From positions 11,125,782 to 11,189,781 of the forward strand of contig OZ026607.1 of the NCBI GenBank assembly GCA_964020085.1: a stretch of 64,000 nt of DNA. Reading direction: 5' to 3'. Of the stretch, positions 1 to 12,330 are shown piece by piece. This stretch comes from Micromussa lordhowensis (taxonomy: Eukaryota > Cnidaria > Anthozoa > Scleractinia > Lobophylliidae). The position numbers and the translations under genes are program-made. The notes beneath the pieces are model-generated. The model did no database searches. It was not told the origin of the DNA and saw only the letters and a list, made by a program, of their open reading frames with translations. Numbering within the stretch: the stretch's first letter is position 1; each line of letters starts with the position of its first letter.

Positions 1-300
1 GCATCCTGACGTCACACCACCGGAAATAAAAATTTCATACTGGCGTATTCTGTGAACTGATCTCGACGAGAACGAAAACTACGCTAGATATTTATTTCTA
101 CGTGATCATGGAAAGCGACGGCTTCAAAACGGCTCTTGAAGTCGCTCTACCGTTCTTTCCTGGAATTGAACTAAAAAGAGAGAACAGAAATTGTGCCTCG
201 AAAGCCTGCTTTCAAACGAAAAGATTTCCTCAGGTTTTTGTCGGGATGTCGGGATATCAGACTGGTTATTTCATCGTCCAGCTCTGAGTATTGGTCAGAA
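1..300 (+). pseudogene. Possible degenerate RecQ-helicase-like N-terminal fragment
   Basis: From about 102 the plus strand reads FKTALEVALPFFPGIELKRE, reminiscent of the N-terminal helix of RecQ-type helicases that are common near cnidarian repeats. The pattern decays soon after and no helicase motif I is preserved. This rests on memory of the family pattern only. It could be chance. Confidence 0.2.
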
Positions 301-411
301 AACAGAGCTCTCTTTGTTCAGCGGTGAAGGTCTTCGTTGAGCTCCTTCAACTTCATTTTCACAAATCCGCTGCTTGCCTTTGGAGTCACTTCAGTTGCGA
401 GACCGATATCG

Positions 412-855
412 CTAGCCTCGAACAGGAATTGAACTACTAGGACAGGCTGTCGAAGGTATTTGTGGCCGGGAGCGCTTGATCTTGAAGCAGCTTGAAGCTA
501 CAAGTCTTTCGCGTTTGTCGAGTGCCCTACCACTCGCCAATGCCTCCCGTAACTCGGCGAACATTCTGTAGCAATTCACTATTTTCCTAGCGCATTTTTT
601 TGCAAACAGTCCTTTTGCCATCTTCACTATCTTGAATGACAACAATTCTCAACTCAAGCAATAATTCACAAGATTGATAGGTTTTTCACACAAAACATTA
701 GAAACCTCTTTGTTAAAACTTTCAGCAAACAGCGGCACTGTGGCGACACACTTTCCATAATCTGTGTGAAAATTTTCGAGGCAAATTGTGCAAATATTCT
801 CGGAAACCCGAACGAAATTAAAAACAACCGTCGTTGTCATCTTTGATGCACGCAA
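412..855 (-). pseudogene. ZAD-like cysteine-pair fragment with an in-frame stop
   Basis: Two open stretches in the same frame (855-649 and 645-412) are separated by one TGA. The first has ICTICLENF (C-x2-C). The second has KKCARKIVNCYRMFAELREA, which resembles the second cysteine pair and following helix of zinc-finger-associated (ZAD-type) domains. A run of seven T on the plus strand (595-601) just upstream of CARK may hide a one-base slip. It lies next to the hairpin terminus at 966-1019. It looks like a decayed exon rather than a live gene. Confidence 0.3.
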
Positions 856-965
856 AATTTATGCAAAGTAGACATGACAGCCGGAAATAATTCTGATTGG
901 CTAATGCGTACACTGACGTTTGTCACGCTATGAGGAGGTGGAAGACTGCAGTAAAGAACCTTGTG

Positions 966-1019
966 TCAGGCTTTTCTTTGCCGGTTGCTTCCTTCTCCCC
1001 GCGAGAAAGAAAAGCCTGA
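966..1019. repeat. 14-bp-stem hairpin, possible transposon terminus
   Basis: TCAGGCTTTTCTTT (966-979) and its exact reverse complement (1006-1019) enclose 26 nt. Its geometry matches the hairpins in the terminal repeats of the two elements at 11310 and 13708. No second copy is visible to the left, so a matching end, if any, lies outside the window. Confidence 0.6.
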
Positions 1020-1040
1020 TACTCAGGTTAAGCTCTTGAA

Positions 1041-4000
1041 AGCACTGTTACTGTAAAAATACAACGAGGGAATAACGCCGTTCAACCGAAAGCACTGTTG
1101 CTGCAGCGAGGGATGGACGATAAATATATTATTATTGTGTCACCACTACACGCGCCCCCAGTCAGCCGGATTAATTTCCCGCCGTTTCCGGTGATATCCC
1201 CAGGGACCATGGCACGGTCATTTGAATGATAAAACATTGCCCCGTGCCTCTCGATGGCTGGAGGCGACTTTGTCACGATGGCGCGGTCGCTAAGCTAGAA
1301 TTCAAATCTTGTGGCCAAGATAACTGGTTACGCATCCAGAGAGGGCAGAAATTGAAAGCTAGAGTTGGAAAACCAGCGATTCTCGGAACATTGGAACCTT
1401 GAGAGAAAGCGAATGGAAAGAAGAGTTATCTACGGCTACCATGCGGAAATTTTGGCGAGATTAGACCTTTTTTGTGGAATTTACGGAGCTTTGAGTTCGG
1501 GCCGTTCGGCGAGTGACCGGCAGTGAGTTGCCAGCCTTTAGTTTTTCTTTAAGGGAAGCAAACCGCCAGAAATTAAAACTCGCCGAAATGGCTCTAAACT
1601 CGGAAACATCAAAAAACGCAATGCAAACATAAGGTAAGCCACTTTTATTAAATTATTTTCTTATTCGTAGCACTTAGAGCAATTTTCGCAGCATTCTCAT
1701 ACATTGTCTTATAAACGGCCAAAATTGTAACGTAATCGCCAATAGCAGGTTATGTCACATATTAATCATATTCCACGTCTGGGCCGCCTGTGTAAAGACA
1801 CTCACAGGCTGCACATTTCTTTGGCGGGTAAAACGCCGTTGTCAGCCTAGTCCCTTACGGCCAAAGTAGCCGTAGTGGTACCTCGCGGTAGCGTATCTTA
1901 AAGTCCGTAATAAAACGTGTTCTGCCGTTTTTCTTTGTAACGACGATTTCTCTTCATTTAAGAATTCGACCGGGGAGGTTAGACTGCTAAGAAGTGACAT
2001 GCTAAGTTTAAAATTAAGATGTCAGATTTAGATGTGATCAAATATACTATAAATAGACATAAACCATATAAACTTTTAAAATTTTTCATGATTTCCGTGA
2101 TACTCTTTAAAATGGGCAAACATAGTGATTTTCCTCTGAGCTTCTTTCAAATAGTAGGTGCATGACGGGATTTTACAGTTGTCACAAATTAACTGATAAA
2201 AAATTTTAAGGCTTTATATGGTTTTGGGGGACGCTGTCTCAAAATTAGAGACGTTTGTATGGGTTTTGAGCCATATTTGAAGGTCCATAACTTGGTCTCT
2301 GTTCACCCTAAAAACATCATACTTGGTCAAATGATCAATCTCGGCATGATCTTTCATGTGGTGGTGTCAGTTTATCGATTGGTTAAAATTTGAAACTCGC
2401 CCCAGTTCCCTGTTGAATTTCGGAACGGCCTATTAACTACGCGTATATGCGTAATTGGTACTCAATGAGTTAAGGGAAACTTGTTTTTGTCCTAAAAAGA
2501 ACAGTACCACAAAGAGAGCCAGGAGATCAGGGTGGCACTCCCTGTTTGGTGGAAACATGGCTGTATGTTATTTTGTTGGAGCATACTTAGCAGATGTTTG
2601 TGAGCAGCAGCTCAACCCGTTTTAACACTAAATGTTAATTATATTCAACTGAATTACGATTCAATCTATCATACTCCATTCGATTTTATTCAATTATGGT
2701 TCTATTCACATCTGCGATAATTCAAATAAACTGGGCAGGGCAACCTCGCAATCAAAAGTTGAAAACAAAACGGCGCCCTATGTTATTCACCGCAATACTT
2801 GATTTGGAGGCCAGAAGAAAGGCAAAGGAAGCTTCGAAGGCTAGAAGAAAAATACGCCGTCTGAAACAGCAACAACGGATGAGACAAACCCGCCACGTCT
2901 CCGCCATTTTGTTCAATCACGCACTGTAATTACTTCAAACAACCCCAAGGGGGTTTTTTGAAGTAATTGTGATCCAATTATAATCAGGGACTGTAATTAG
3001 TTGATGTGGACACATTTCATATTTAATTTAATTATAATTCGATCATAATCGAGGCCTGATGTGAACACAACTTCTCGCTTAATTACACCTCGTCAGATTC
3101 AACCGGCTGTACTATACTGTACCGGTTCTAGGAGCGTTACAGATCGTTTTCACGTGACGTCATCGTTTTCTAAAATCGAAAACTAAAGAGCCACCAAAGT
3201 TTTTATCCCCATTAGGCGTAAAAGGGGGCAAATTTATATCTGTTTACAATTTTACAGCTCAATGGTGTGCTTCGTTTGTAAACCAGCCTATTTTGAATTT
3301 CAGAGTCATGACGGTGCGTGCCATGGAGCTACGATCGCATTTGACGAAAAGTATATTATATACCTATCTCATGATTTTTAGCTTTTTAGAAGTTTGAGCA
3401 TTAAGAAAAGTGCTTATGTAAATGCTTGTTTGTTCAGTACAGATAATTAGCTGCCCAGATAGCCAAAGAAGTTCCAGATGTTTACACTATTTTCCTTCCG
3501 CCATATTGGTACATGGCGTTTCCGTACTGGGCTCTCTAAATTTCTGCGAAATATTTCGACGAAAATCAGCAGTTTGGGAAAACGCAGACCTAAAACTAGG
3601 AGAAGTGTCTTCTTTATTTATTTTCTAGAAGATCACAATTTCTTGACTTTATCCACTGAATGGTTTTCGCTTTAGTTCGCTATTGTGACACTGAAACGAT
3701 CTACAAGTCGCTATTATGTCTATGGGTTTTTATTAACAACCGATGGATCAACCGTTATCGCTTACTACCGGCAATCGATAACAATCGAACTCACGTTTTT
3801 TCTTCATCGATTGCTATCAGTAATCGATAACGATCTTCGATTGCTATCGATTACCAGTTTATCGATAAACTACGCCTGGTGTAACAACTAGCGTCCTACA
3901 ACGAATGCAGCTCTCTGATTGGTTATTCAATATCTACTCTGTTGGAGATAGCCCAACTGGGTGCGCTTGTCAACAAGCTGGCGGCCGCTTTTTGGCGTTT

Positions 4001-5844
4001 ATCGACGTGTCTTTGAAGAGGGTTTAGATTAAGTTTTGAACGATAAGTAGTTATATTTAACGAACGAGCCGCAGGCGAGTGTTTTCTACATTTCTTGAGT
4101 GTTCTCAAATGTCCGGAGTGTTTTATCACAGTGTAATACACGGCTTAGGCTTCTTCATTTGCTTTGATACAGATTTTACGCATGCAAAACAATAAAACAC
4201 GCCTTTTTGCCAACGAGCCAGCCGAGCGAAGACGCTCGGCTGGCGAGGCGGCAGAGAATAGTGCCGCGCGAAGAACTGCGTATGCGAAAAAATTCTCGAT
4301 CGAGCTCTGAAAAGTGTAACTGTAAGGTGTAAGATGTAACAATGGCTCAGTTTGAGCCAATTGCAAGGACGGAACTATTCGAGCTATTATAGTTTTTAGC
4401 CAATCAGGAGGCGCGTTACATCTAGACTTGTCTCTTGGAATATCATTGTTTTCTTTGCTGTTGTGTTTATCCAACTGTTCTCAGATCATATCGAACCAGC
4501 GTGTTTCCTCTCTCACTTTATCGAAATGAAAGTTCAATTGGGGAGCGTACCCTTTACAAAACTCTTCTTCTAATTCGAATATTCAGGAAAACTGTTAGAC
4601 AAGAGCAAATCTAAGACACAAAATCGACATGGAAACGAACCAGCGTGTTCACCACGGAATTGAACGAGCGTGTTCATGAATCGAAACAGTGTATTCCTTC
4701 TCTGTTTACCTATATCGAACTGAAAGTTCCATCGGGAAGCTTTTTTGGAAAGATTGTGTTCACCAGTCGAACCACTAGAGCAAATCCAGTGTTGAAATCT
4801 AGCATATCGAACTGAAGGTTGAGTCGGCAGTGTTTCCGAACAGAACTGAACGAGCGTGTTTATCATACAGTCGAATCCAGTGTTCAAAACACAAATCGGA
4901 TCTGTTTTGCGACAGAATTAAACGAGTCGTGTTCATCAATCAAAACTAGCGTGTTCACTTTCAGTTTGACTTTGCCCATCATATTGAACTGAAAGTTCGA
5001 CCGAGCAGCGATACATTCCAATACTCTTGATATTAAGGGATTGCGTGACGAACGTTACCTGCCGGTAAACGCGTTATAATTTTCTCTCGGTAATGTTTGC
5101 AACAGAAGAGAACCAAAAATCCGTTATGCTGTATTAATAAACCCCTTATTATAGCACAAATTATTCGCTCGTTGGCACTCTATCGATAGGTATACCTAGT
5201 CTATGTTTTATACTCTGATAAAACATGGGTTTTTGACCAATCAGAGCGCGCGCAGGGTCCTATCTATGTTATAAATAGTTACATGATGTTTACAAGACAA
5301 TTAGATTATTCGCTCTCGTTTTCTACGAGTGTTTGAAATCTCGAGCTCGTAATCTTACCGAGTAGAACAGTTTTCAGTACAGCTTTCAGTCCGGGCCTCT
5401 TGCAGCGTGTTCTCTTAAAAAGAGACTCTCTGAACAAACCGACGAGAAACACACATCAGGTGTTACAATCATCAGATAAGCAGTAGGTCCCTGAAATATT
5501 GTTGCGGTGTAAAAATACAAAATAACCACAAAAGAATAAGGAGTTTTGGGTGGAACTTTCTTAGGGAGTGGGGTGGGGGGCTAATATCGGAATTTTACTC
5601 AGTCTCGAACCCCAAAGACATGCTACCAAGACTCCAGCCAGTAGCAACTGTGACCACGTGACAAAGTTGGAGTAATACGCGATTAAAAGATCCAAATGGT
5701 ATCAATAAATAGTAGGTATGTTTGCAAGAATAAAAATAACATGCAAATCTTCAGGAACAGTTTCCAAGAGCAAGATGACAAATATTTCACAGTCAATTCA
5801 TTGTTCTGAAGTTCAGACAACACACAAGTTAAACACTGTGGAGT
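1041..5844. other. Intergenic, repeat-rich, no convincing gene
   Basis: Open frames here are short and lack recognisable domains. Visible items: a dispersed repeat copy at 2213-2474; a palindrome at about 2929-2968; a cluster of ATCGAT-rich words at 3750-3870; a hairpin CCAGCCGAGCG/CGCTCGGCTGG at about 4209-4233; and repeated GTGTTCA-type words at 4640-4960. None of these implies a gene. The frame at 2696-2929 is basic (KARRKIRRLKQQQRMRQ), but its function cannot be named. Confidence 0.5.
2213..2474 (+). repeat. Dispersed repeat, copy 1
   Basis: About 220 bp starting TATGGTTTTGGGGGACGCTG matches 24339-24560 with scattered differences, including AGGTCCATAACTTGGTCTCT and GTGTCAGTTTATCG. It ends with a GCGTATATGCGT word and ...ACTCAATGAGTTAA. 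That end resembles the right end of the piggyBac-like MITE at 34413-34978, so it may belong to a related element. Confidence 0.75.
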
Positions 5845-5850
5845 TTTAAT
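5845..5850 (-). terminator. RPL10: RPL10 polyadenylation signal (ATTAAA)
   Basis: ATTAAA on the minus strand, about 30 nt after the TAA stop. It implies a very short 3'UTR, usual for ribosomal-protein genes. No AATAAA lies closer to the stop. Confidence 0.5.
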
Positions 5851-5878
5851 TTCCATTATTCACATTTGTTTGGACAAC

Positions 5879-8800
5879 TTATGCTGCACGCTGCTTCTTC
5901 CAGGCAGCGAGCGGCCCATGATCCGCAATGTACTTAGCATTTACTCCATCAGGGATCAGTTTACCAGAGGCTCGGTACTCCTCATAGGTCTCACGATCAA
6001 ACTTAGTGAAGCCCCATTTCTTGGACACATAAATCTAGAAAAGAAGCAAGTATCGCCATGAGCCTACTACATTTTAACAAGTCTAGCCGAGTCGTTACTG
6101 CTGCATGAAAGAGATGTCTTTCACAGCATTCAACCCTGACCAAAGGTTTTAAGACACTCTTTAATTTCTTGATGGGGGAGGGTGGTTAATAAATAAAAAG
6201 TTGCAGAGAGTATTTCCAAGCAAGAGAGACAAACAATGATGTTCTGTCCAAGATTAAGCTAAGAGAGGAACAGTTCATATTGTACTGCAGATTTGTTGGA
6301 GTGAGAATCCCGAGTTTGAGTGGAATTTGAGGGCGGAGGGGAGAGGGGGGATTAGAGGGAGACAAATTGAGACTGTTTCACACTTTAAACTGTAAATGTA
6401 CTGTATGTTGTACATATCAGTGCCATACAGGCTAAAACAGTTCTGGAGTCACTCACAAATGACCTTGATTTGTCATTGTTCAGACCCTCCTGTAACATCG
6501 ATTTTTTGTCGATATAAAATTTAATTATCATTTCTGACCTCCAGGAATAATATTATTATTCAATTGGCATATGTTTTGAACTACAGAATTGTGAATGAGG
6601 ACACTTTGTAATGCTTATCATAATGAGCATGCATGTCATAAATTGAAATTCTGGGCATATTGAGGGTCAGAGGATTCAAAACAAAAACTTGCCATGAGAG
6701 GGCTATGGGTAATTTCTGGAACAACAGAATAACATTTACAAGTGGTAGAAGCACTGAAGCAGCAGTCCTAACACAATTATCAAACCAAGTAAAAATTAAT
6801 GTGAAAGTGAAAAAACCGTGAACACTTTGATTTGATTCTGACCAATCACAATAAAGTTCAGGACACACAAGCAAACCTCAAAACCACAAACTAATGTTGC
6901 TGTTTTTGGTTTTGTTTTCGTGATTAACTGGCTTTTTCCTTGCTTCACAATAACATTCTGGTGTCTGTCTTCCCGAGTTTCACAGTAATTGGAAATGGCT
7001 TTATGGGAAAATCACTTTTAAGCCCTTAGCCTTGATTAAGGCTACACAATAGCACTCCATAGTTTGTGAACAATTTCCACCTGGTGCTCTGGGTAGCAGA
7101 TTTCTTGTCTAAATTATGTGCCCCTGAAGTGAAAACACTCAGCTACATATTACAAGAGGCCATATTACAAGAGTCTGGTAATTGTCAATGTTATTGTTAT
7201 TTCTACAAAAGCAACCAATAATATTACCTTCTGCCTTCCAGGGAACTTGAACTTAGCTCTTCTCAAGGCTTCAATAGCAGAAGCTTTGTTTCCGTCCTTT
7301 GTCCTCACAGACATGATGACTTGTCCAATGTTAACACGTGCCACAGTACCCTGAGGTTTGCCAAAGGCACCACGCATACCAGTCTGAAGCCTGAAAAAAA
7401 ATCATCACCTGATTTACAGTATATAATAAATTGCAATGCCACTTGAAACAAGCAAATACAACGAAAAAATTGTTTTGCTATTTTTGCAGCAGCAAAGGTT
7501 AGAACCAACGATTCAAAATGGTAGCCACTGAAATAGGCAATTGTTACTCTTGGGAGGGATTACGGTAAGTTGTACAACATGTCACACACAAAGTCAAAAG
7601 TTTCATAGGATTTGCACTGAGCTGAACATAGTCTCAAAGGAAATGCCCATAACTTGAATTAACAGGTAAAAATGAACAGAGAGTAAACAGAAAGTATACT
7701 TATAGCAAGCACTTTTGAAAGTGCAAAAACACTTCTGGGGAACATTTAAATGGCTAACAAATAATGGCAAACAGCTTGGAAAAATATTTGACTGGTTAGT
7801 GAAAATTTCCATATGGATACTGGAAACATTAGATGGTTGTGAAAAATTTAAAACAGTTACAAGTGCTAAGTTTTTGAATGGTTAACTGAAGGGTTATTGA
7901 ATTATTTCAGTGCCCACTCTTATGGTCACCCCATCAACTCTTAAGTACAGCTTTTTTTCTGCAGGACATTCAATTGAACAGTCCCACTTCATTAACAGAA
8001 AGAAAGATATGTCATATATTAGTCTGCATAGCTGGCAGGATCTCGCGTGCGAGTGCTTTTGTTTTGGCAGGGAAGCTGTGAGGAGACTGGCAAGGAGCTG
8101 AGTTGAATTCCTGCCTGCCCTAATTCAATATAATATTCACTCAAAACTGCACAAGCTTATAGGAGAGTTGAAGTAACTTTTAACATAATTATGGAAAGAG
8201 TGAAAGAGCTGTGACCTTCTTCATGGTCATTGTATGGGGAGTTATTAAAAAAATTTCATGCATGGTGATGGTCTGATGCAAAATTATTCAAAATTTTCCT
8301 ACCAGGGTTATTTCCTACATGTATAACCCTGTTTACAATACTAGAGATTCAGTTAAACTGCATAGCATGTTACAGAATATGCAGGCACATTTCCAACATT
8401 GCATTAAAATGCATGCACAATGGTTGCACATCCTTGACAGGGGTTTCACCAAAGGCCAGACACTGGGTAAATTGACCGGCTGTGAGCGTGATTTTGCCTG
8501 CCTGGTCTGACCATCTAGGAAATGTTCAAATCAGAAGATTTTACCGACTGCCCTCCTGCTCAAAACATTGATGAAATCCCTGCTCTGAACGGTACATAAA
8601 ACATGATTTCCTTGCAACCAAACTTACCTATCAGCTCCAGCACATGACAACATTTTGTTGATCCTGATAACATGGAATGGATGCAGCCTCATGCGCAGAT
8701 GGAAGGAGTCTTTACCACAGTTCTTCACCATGTATTTGTTGCAGCAGATACGGGCTGCTTCCAAGGCTTCACTTGAGAGCTGTTCATACTCATCTGACAC

Positions 8801-10714
8801 CATATGAATACAAAGCGGAAGCTCATCCACACGCGCCTTCTTACGACCTAAGTCATAAATTCTTATCTTGGCATCTGTGAGGTACAAAATGAAATGATGT
8901 TGCAAAAGGGGGTATTAACATAATCTGCCTGATATGTTTATTATACTGAATACCAATGTGTCTATAGAAGGTAGAAAAAAGGTTAATATTCTAGATACAA
9001 GGAAAGATCCCTCCAGCGGTAACATAAATCATGACCAATAGTCCTAACATTTGTTATTGTACCAGGAACATTGCAATTCATTAAAAGTTCCAACACGTAA
9101 TAATTATCCATTGACATCACCAGAAAATAGCTGTTCATGAAAGTAACAGTGACCTCTAGGCTAGTGAACCTCACCAGTAATTTGTAAAATAAGACCAAAC
9201 AACGATAATTGCACCAGTAAAAGGCAAAATAAATTAATTTGCAAAGTAATCTGGAGTGTTTTAGAGTAGTGAAATTGACTACTGTAATTATTAATATTGA
9301 GCAAGGCGTGGCAAAAGTGTGGTCGCCAGGTTTTAATGTGAAAATTGTGTTGTTGTCACGGGCAACTGGCTCCGTTTCCAGTGGCAGCTTGCCAGCCTTT
9401 GATGTCGTTGGCAGCAAAGTGTGCAAAATTGTAGGCGACGTGACAGGTGATGCAAGGCTGTTGATATTGTTACCAATAAGTTGCCCGTGACAACACTGTA
9501 ATTTTAAGGCTTTAAGCTTCGTCACCAAACTTCCATCATGCCTTACGCAACTGATAATCATGGAATGTTTCAGGAAAAACTTTTCTTCAGATTACTATTT
9601 ACTATTCAAGAAACATATACAGTTGAACCCTTCTATTTTGATCTCTCAAGGGTAAATGAAAAATACATTGAAACAGGTGATAACAAATGACTGAAGGACA
9701 AATCCAAGGGAAATGGTTTTGAGTTGGATATAATGGGGAATTTGTAATAACCAAGTTCCAATTCGCAGGGTCCAACTGTACTTCAAAAGCTGACACCAGA
9801 ATACAGTGATATAATTCCTCACCTGGCACACCACGGCAGAAGCGAGACTTGGGATATGGTTTGTTCTTACAGTAGCGATAACTACAACAGAAAAATAAAT
9901 GTACATCAAAAACTGATCACTTTTATAAATTACCTCCTGTTTTGAGTGTGCAGTAACCAGCAGCAATGTTGGAGGACAGATGAGATCAAAATGGTCATTA
10001 ATGCCATATAATTCTTTATGACGATGTAGAAAATCTTATTACATTGAGAAGCACCCATTGTAGTTGAATAGGACATTTCCGAGTTGCCTATTGCTTCTGT
10101 GTCAAAACGGGGCTTCATGCAGAACTATTCATATGAAAATGTGTTGTTCCACCTACAGGTTCATTTTCATGCAAATCAAACTCACTTTCACATGAAGATT
10201 TTGCACAAGGACTCATTTTGAAACAGAGGTGCAATGTAACTTGGAAATGGCCTATTACTTCAAATGCAATCCCAAATGATTTTCCCAAATAGTTAGGCTT
10301 TGGCTACAATCTGTTAAGTAATTTCAATTTTAAGTTAATTATTTCATTGGGGTGTTTCTTTTCACCCATAAGTTTCGTTCAACTAAAAACTGACAAATAT
10401 TTCCTGAATGAAAAATACACAGTCTTCATACCAAAAAATTTACAAGGTGTGATTATTAAATGATACAAGCTTAAGCTTAATTAAAAACTTAAACGCTGTT
10501 TTGGATGATTCGTGCCCAGATAATTCAGTGTATTCTACGATTGAGGGACTACTGTTATTTACGAAATTTTCTGATCTACAGCTATAGTTATCGAGTCAGC
10601 AGAAACTCTATCCAGTTATCACGCTAACCTAAGATAAGAATTTTAAAATAGAGCTAATTAAAATATCGAATGTAATTTAAATTGGACTTACCAACGGGCA
10701 GGTCTGCGCCCCAT
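5879..10714 (-). CDS. RPL10: Ribosomal protein L10 (uL16), five coding exons
   Basis: Large-subunit ribosomal protein uL16, which sits near the peptidyl-transferase centre and the A-site tRNA. Coding exons, 5' to 3': 10714-10692, 9881-9823, 8874-8628, 7390-7228 and 6034-5879. They total 648 nt, that is 215 residues plus TAA, against about 214 in animals. The protein starts [20 protein letters not shown], then shows the family blocks [49 protein letters not shown] and [12 protein letters not shown]. Every intron is GT-AG and the split codons close correctly: TG|T Cys in the start region, G|AT Asp and AG|G Arg. The gene ends with ...AAWKKQRAA. It lies on the same strand as the dynein gene, whose 3' end is about 3.7 kb upstream. 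I saw no C/D-box snoRNA in the introns, although RPL10 hosts snoRNAs in some animals; H/ACA types could not be judged by eye. Confidence 0.97.
9352..9494. mobile_element. Small inverted-repeat element in an RPL10 intron
   Basis: GTTGTCACGGGCAACT (9352-9367) recurs as an exact reverse complement at 9479-9494, bounding 143 bp. No coding content and no clear target duplication. Probably a short MITE inside the intron between RPL10 exons 2 and 3. Confidence 0.55.
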
Positions 10715-11109
10715 GTTGACTACGCTGGAATAAGAAGAATTATGCCCAGTCACGATTTAAGGTTAAAATGCTTCGACGACATAAGCACTTGCAGAGTCAC
10801 AGGGAAGATCCTAGAGAACTAATTTCGAACAAAACGACCTCCTGGCTCCTAAAATAGATTTAGACTATTTTGATCATGGCAAAAGGGTTCTTTAATCAAA
10901 CCTCACATAAAATACTGAGGACAGAAAACATGCACAGATTAGACAATGATGTTTTAGGTTTTAATGCGCGGATTCGGTAAAATAGTAAGACATAAGAAAC
11001 AGTCAATACTACTTCTTGCTTTATAGAGTGGTATGATAATATAGTAGCGAACGATGCCAACAGATTCGACAAGATATTCTCATGAAATCTCCACCATTCT
11101 CACACTTAC

Positions 11110-11135
11110 CAAAGCAATGGAAAAGGAAGGACAGT
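11110..11135 (-). promoter_or_regulatory. RPL10: RPL10 non-coding first exon with 5'TOP-like tract
   Basis: On the minus strand a pyrimidine-rich run (CCTTCCTTTTCC) is followed by ATTGCTTTG and a clean donor GTAAGTGTG at 11109. A matching acceptor (TTATTCCAG) lies a few bases before the ATG at 10714. This fits a short 5'UTR exon starting with a terminal oligopyrimidine tract, the element that couples ribosomal-protein mRNA translation to growth signalling. The exact transcription start is not known; it is placed at about 11130-11135. Confidence 0.7.
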
Positions 11136-11309
11136 AGTTACGATGTCCCGGATACTGACAAAGGTAAATCCGCTGATTTGACGTTTTAAATGTCGGCTCA
11201 AGTATTCCCATCTCACCTCACGGCAGAGCTACCCACGTCTCCTCGACTCCTCCGCATCCTCCAAAGAAACGGCAGCTCACATCCAAACTTCTCTGCTCGA
11301 GAAGGAACG

Positions 11310-11929
11310 TACCCTGCGAGACAGAGGTTCCTTGCTCTTTCTTCTCTGTGAGAGACGAGAGGAACCTCTGCTCGCAACCGCACGATTCTTTGATCTCGCC
11401 GCCGCCCACGGCCAGGGACGAATAAATAAAAAAAAACCCAGCTTTTGACAAGTTTAAAACGGGTTTTGTATTTGCGCATGGCAGACGTGAGTCAAAACGC
11501 TGGTTGAAAACAATTAATCGACTTAAAAGTGCACGCGCTGCATTATGCAAATGAGCTACTTGTACGCGTCAGACTTTCCTTTCAAAAACTCTCTCAACAT
11601 GCTGCTACCCGTGGTACGGTAGAAACTGCTGTTTGCTGTTAAATTTACGTTGCAAATCAAACAGCATTTGGAAACTTTCATTCTATAGGCTTTTGTTGGA
11701 GTTTTAGGCGACACATTCGCCGAAGTTTTTTTGGTCCGAAGTTGTCGCAAGCTGTTCCCGCGAAATAAGAGGAAGTGAATTTTAGTTTCAAGGACAGGAA
11801 GTGGCGTTTCGCGTGACAGATGCTGACGTAGTTCGCGCATGCACGATAGGATATCGTGCGGATGCGAGCAGAGGTTCCTCTCGTCTCTCACCGAGAAGAA
11901 AGAGCAAGGAACCACTGTCTCGCAGGGTA
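11310..11929 (-). mobile_element. 620-bp non-autonomous element with hairpin TIRs and 9-bp TSD
   Basis: Ends read TACCCTGCGAGACAG and its reverse complement. The direct repeat GAAGGAACG (11301-11309 and 11930-11938) flanks it exactly. A 9-bp duplication with long TIRs fits the Mutator-like (MULE) superfamily. Each TIR of about 70 bp folds: CAGAGGTTCCT (11322-11332) pairs with AGGAACCTCTG (11360-11370), and the flanking TGCGAG/CTCGCA pair too. Inside, the minus strand has a short frame with KVSKCCLICNVNL, a C-x2-C start like that of ZAD-type domains, ending near 11557. No transposase is present. Superfamily assignment is an inference from TSD length and TIR form. Confidence 0.8.
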
Positions 11930-12117
11930 GAAGGAACGCGGCCGGAACGTAGAGAGCGGCGGAAATCGCGCCTAATCCGAACTACGTTCCTTTGACGAAA
12001 TTTGCCAATCACATCTTCCATTTCATTAAATTAATTGGCCCTTTGAAACTTGTCCAATCAGATATCGTTTCTTATCTTTGCATCCCGTCTAGATATCACA
12101 AAAAACGAATATAATAA

Positions 12118-12330
12118 TAATTGTATTATTATACATTGACCGAAAAAAAATTAAAGTCATGTTTTTGCTTCTTCATGCACCGCGGTCATAAAGTGACCTT
12201 GATTGTCCTTGACATGATTATTGCATAATCTGCAGCTAGATGACTTCATAGGCTCTGATTTCGAAAATTCACTGTACGCTTTCGGCCAATCAGAAAAGAG
12301 ATAGTGAGTTCAATGTATAATAATCGAAAT
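12118..12330. mobile_element. Short MITE with TATTATTATACATTGA ends
   Basis: GTATTATTATACATTGAC (about 12123-12140) is mirrored by TTCAATGTATAATAATCG near 12309-12326. The interior of about 170 bp is non-coding. Borders are approximate. Confidence 0.5.

Noticed and set aside
2696..2929. Basic 77-residue frame as a possible transposase N-terminus
   Set aside because: Arg/Lys-rich helices are suggestive, but no catalytic motif or TIR pair could be tied to it.
2929..2968. Palindrome as a transcription terminator
   Set aside because: Hairpin-T-tract terminators are bacterial; here it is just a repeat in eukaryotic intergenic DNA.
4570..4887. 105-residue minus-strand frame with repeated phrases (MNTLVQF)
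   Set aside because: The repetition comes from degenerate GTGTTCA-type DNA repeats; no domain, no codon bias, no splice context.
8983..9561. 192-residue minus-strand frame between RPL10 exons 2 and 3
   Set aside because: Intronic, overlaps a MITE and has no family features; RPL10 closes in frame without it.
5879..11109. C/D-box snoRNA in RPL10 introns
   Set aside because: The only TGATGA on the coding strand is at the very end of the intron before the 7390 exon, with no usable D box after it.
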